Positions 5,777 through 6,497 of a stretch of DNA of 6,497 nucleotides are shown one piece after another. The notes under the pieces were generated by a model. The model was not told where the DNA came from. It saw only the letters and a list, made by a program, of their open reading frames with translations, and did not search any database. The stretch is taken from contig CAMOLY010000067.1 of assembly GCA_946619065.1 (NCBI GenBank), forward strand, positions 1 through 6,497. The letters run 5' to 3'. The position numbers and the translations under genes are program-made. Numbering within the stretch: position 1 is the first letter of the stretch; each line of letters starts with the position of its first letter. The DNA comes from an uncultured Clostridia bacterium (GTDB taxonomy: Bacteria > Bacillota > Clostridia > Oscillospirales > Oscillospiraceae).

Positions 5777-5790
5777 CGCAGCATTCTGCG
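5777..5790 (-). promoter_or_regulatory. Small hairpin at the 5' end of the VTC operon mRNA
   Basis: CGCAG and CTGCG form a 5-bp stem with a 4-nt loop, starting one or two bases after the predicted transcription start (about 5792). A 5'-terminal stem-loop of this kind can stabilise a transcript. It ends 11 nt before the AGGAG of the VTC gene. It is short, so chance is possible. Confidence 0.35.
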
Positions 5791-5798
5791 ACAGTTTA

Positions 5799-5827
5799 AT
5801 TATACAAATTCCTGCAGGGAAAGTCAA
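5799..5827 (-). promoter_or_regulatory. Strong SigA-type promoter of the VTC-DUF4956-CotH operon
   Basis: On the minus strand TTGACT (5822-5827) and a perfect TATAAT (5799-5804) are separated by exactly 17 bp. Transcription should start near 5792 and leave a leader of about 34 nt. No operator-like palindrome is seen around it, so expression may be constitutive or controlled elsewhere. Confidence 0.9.
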
Positions 5828-5911
5828 TCGGGAATCTCCGCCAAGCCGCCTGCCGCGGCCGGTCGCAGACTGTCATAGCGCGCAACGCCGAATGGTCGGG
5901 AAGAGGGATCA

Positions 5912-5951
5912 TATGAAACGATGAAACTATGAAACTATGAAATTATGAAAC
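5912..5951. repeat. 8-bp tandem repeat (TATGAAAC, five units)
   Basis: Five consecutive 8-bp units, 5912-5919, 5920-5927 (GATGAAAC), 5928-5935, 5936-5943 (TATGAAAT) and 5944-5951, followed by a partial TAT. It lies about 85 bp upstream of the -35 box of the VTC operon. It is a simple tandem array that could change length. No spacer or array structure suggests CRISPR. Confidence 0.9.
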
Positions 5952-6022
5952 TATTTCGGTGTCCCTTCGGGACGATTGAAATACATGTTCCATATCAGAG
6001 ATGGAATGATCCAGTAGATCCG

Positions 6023-6064
6023 CAGCGGCCGCTGACCCGTAGTGGCCGCTGACCACAGCGGCCA
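6023..6064. repeat. Palindrome pair CAGCGGCCGCTG and TGGCCGCTG/CAGCGGCCA
   Basis: CAGCGGCCGCTG (6023-6034) is a 12-bp perfect palindrome. It is followed by CCGTAG and then TGGCCGCTG (6043-6051), loop ACCA, and CAGCGGCCA (6056-6064), a 9-bp perfect hairpin. The second hairpin, with its CCGTAG border, recurs exactly at 6318-6339. Confidence 0.85.
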
Positions 6065-6094
6065 TATCCCCCGTCGGCCATAACCCCCGTCAGA
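6062..6094. repeat. 17-bp tandem repeat, first array (two units)
   Basis: Two units of the CCATAACCCCCGTCAG type (6062-6077 and 6078-6094) precede the long direct repeat. The corresponding array at 6337-6387 has three units, so copy number already differs between neighbours. Confidence 0.75.
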
Positions 6095-6204
6095 CCATAA
6101 CCCCCCGAAGGGAACCGGTGGGAAGAAACCGGGAAAGCTCTCTCGCCGTGGGCGCACACTGTGCGCCCCTACGGAGCATGACGTTCTCCTTTCGTCGGGG
6201 CGCA
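6095..6204. repeat. 110-bp direct repeat, copy 1
   Basis: Base for base identical to 6388-6497, an offset of 293 bp. It contains the hairpin GGGCGCAC-ACT-GTGCGCCC (6150-6168) with a CTACGG border (6169-6174), and ends in the left arm of the next hairpin. Confidence 0.95.
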
Positions 6205-6216
6205 TATCATGCGCCC
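6198..6216. repeat. Hairpin GGGCGCAT-ATC-ATGCGCCC
   Basis: An 8-bp perfect stem with a 3-nt loop, identical to 734-752. The downstream 34 bases are also shared with only four differences (6197-6250 against 733-786), linking the two repeat clusters. Confidence 0.85.
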
Positions 6217-6267
6217 ACAGTACGGGACCGGCAACAATCAAAACCACCGGGAAAGCGCTTCGCGCCA

Positions 6268-6295
6268 TGGCCCGTGTGGTCACGGGCCACTACGG
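6268..6295. repeat. Hairpin TGGCCCGTG/CACGGGCCA with CTACGG border
   Basis: A 9-bp perfect stem with loop TGGT (6277-6280). The outer border CTACGG (6290-6295) is the same, in the opposite orientation, as the CCGTAG border of the other palindromes, though the stem sequence is different. Confidence 0.8.
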
Positions 6296-6317
6296 ACGGC
6301 AGCATAATACCCCGTAG

Positions 6318-6339
6318 TGGCCGCTGACCACAGCGGCCA
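6318..6339. repeat. Hairpin TGGCCGCTG/CAGCGGCCA, second copy
   Basis: Exact copy of 6043-6064, again preceded by CCGTAG and followed by the 17-bp tandem array. Confidence 0.85.
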
Positions 6340-6387
6340 TAACCCCTCGTCAGCCATAACCCCTCGTCAGCCATAACCCCCCGTCAG
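6337..6387. repeat. 17-bp tandem repeat, second array (three units)
   Basis: Units at 6337-6353, 6354-6370 and 6371-6387. The first two are identical (CCATAACCCCTCGTCAG) and the third differs by one base. A fourth, variant unit leads into the 110-bp direct repeat. Confidence 0.9.
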
Positions 6388-6497
6388 CCATAACCCCCCG
6401 AAGGGAACCGGTGGGAAGAAACCGGGAAAGCTCTCTCGCCGTGGGCGCACACTGTGCGCCCCTACGGAGCATGACGTTCTCCTTTCGTCGGGGCGCA
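6388..6497. repeat. 110-bp direct repeat, copy 2 (continues past the window)
   Basis: Identical to 6095-6204 over its whole visible length and still matching at the last base of the window. The repeat is therefore longer than 110 bp, and the composite unit may be present in further tandem copies. Confidence 0.95.

Larger units (their letters stand above)
5952..6497. other. Gene-free repeat region at the right edge
   Basis: No credible gene is seen in these 546 bp. Two small hairpins come first: GTCCC-TTC-GGGAC (5961-5973) and TTCCAT/ATGGAA (5988-6006). From about 6023 onward the sequence is made of palindromes and direct repeats described separately. Short ORFs on both strands here merely translate the repeats. 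Confidence 0.8.

Noticed and set aside
5759..5827. N-terminal extension of the VTC protein from an ATG at 5827
   Set aside because: This ATG is part of the -35 box and lies upstream of the predicted transcription start.
5951..6283. 110-codon open frame on the minus strand
   Set aside because: Most of it is a translation of the palindromic repeats, and it has no domain or good start signal.
6337..6403. 17-bp repeats as a CRISPR array
   Set aside because: The units are directly adjacent with no spacers, and no cas gene is present.

Overview
All five protein-coding genes that I can support lie on the minus strand, so the window is best read from right to left. The DNA is GC-rich, has strong AGGAGG-type ribosome binding sites and near-consensus TTGACT/TATAAT promoters, and carries a 2-oxoacid:ferredoxin oxidoreductase locus. 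Together these suggest an anaerobic, GC-rich member of the Firmicutes (Clostridia, perhaps an Oscillospiraceae-like gut lineage). This is an inference from style and gene content, as no 16S or marker gene is present.

Right edge (5831-6497): no gene. An 8-bp tandem repeat (5912-5951) is followed by a composite repeat made of short perfect palindromes, a 17-bp tandem repeat and a 110-bp exact direct repeat. The repeat recurs with a 293-bp period and runs off the window.

Centre (1862-5827): one operon of three genes behind a strong promoter (TTGACT-17-TATAAT), closed by a textbook intrinsic terminator at 1862-1911. In order they are a VTC-domain polyphosphate-polymerase-like protein (5045-5758), a DUF4956 membrane protein (4339-5010), and a membrane-anchored CotH-kinase-like protein with extracytoplasmic accessory domains (2036-4342). 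The last two overlap by ATGA. The set implies a nucleotide/phosphate-handling enzyme in the cytoplasm, a membrane component, and a kinase-fold protein outside. I propose, without proof, that they form one trans-envelope polyphosphate or phosphorylation system. Two strong inverted repeats sit between the CotH stop and the terminator, and the first overlaps the stop codon.

Left (1-1801): a second promoter (TTGACT-17-TACAAT) drives a P-loop ATPase gene (983-1699). Two tandem operator-like palindromes 21 bp apart lie at its predicted transcription start and resemble FadR-subfamily GntR sites. After a 434-bp spacer filled with the same palindromic repeat family as the right edge come a two-cluster ferredoxin subunit (342-548) and the start of vorB (1-329, cut by the window edge). 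These are parts of a branched-chain 2-oxoacid:ferredoxin oxidoreductase. The ATPase probably serves the oxidoreductase, but the sequence does not show how.
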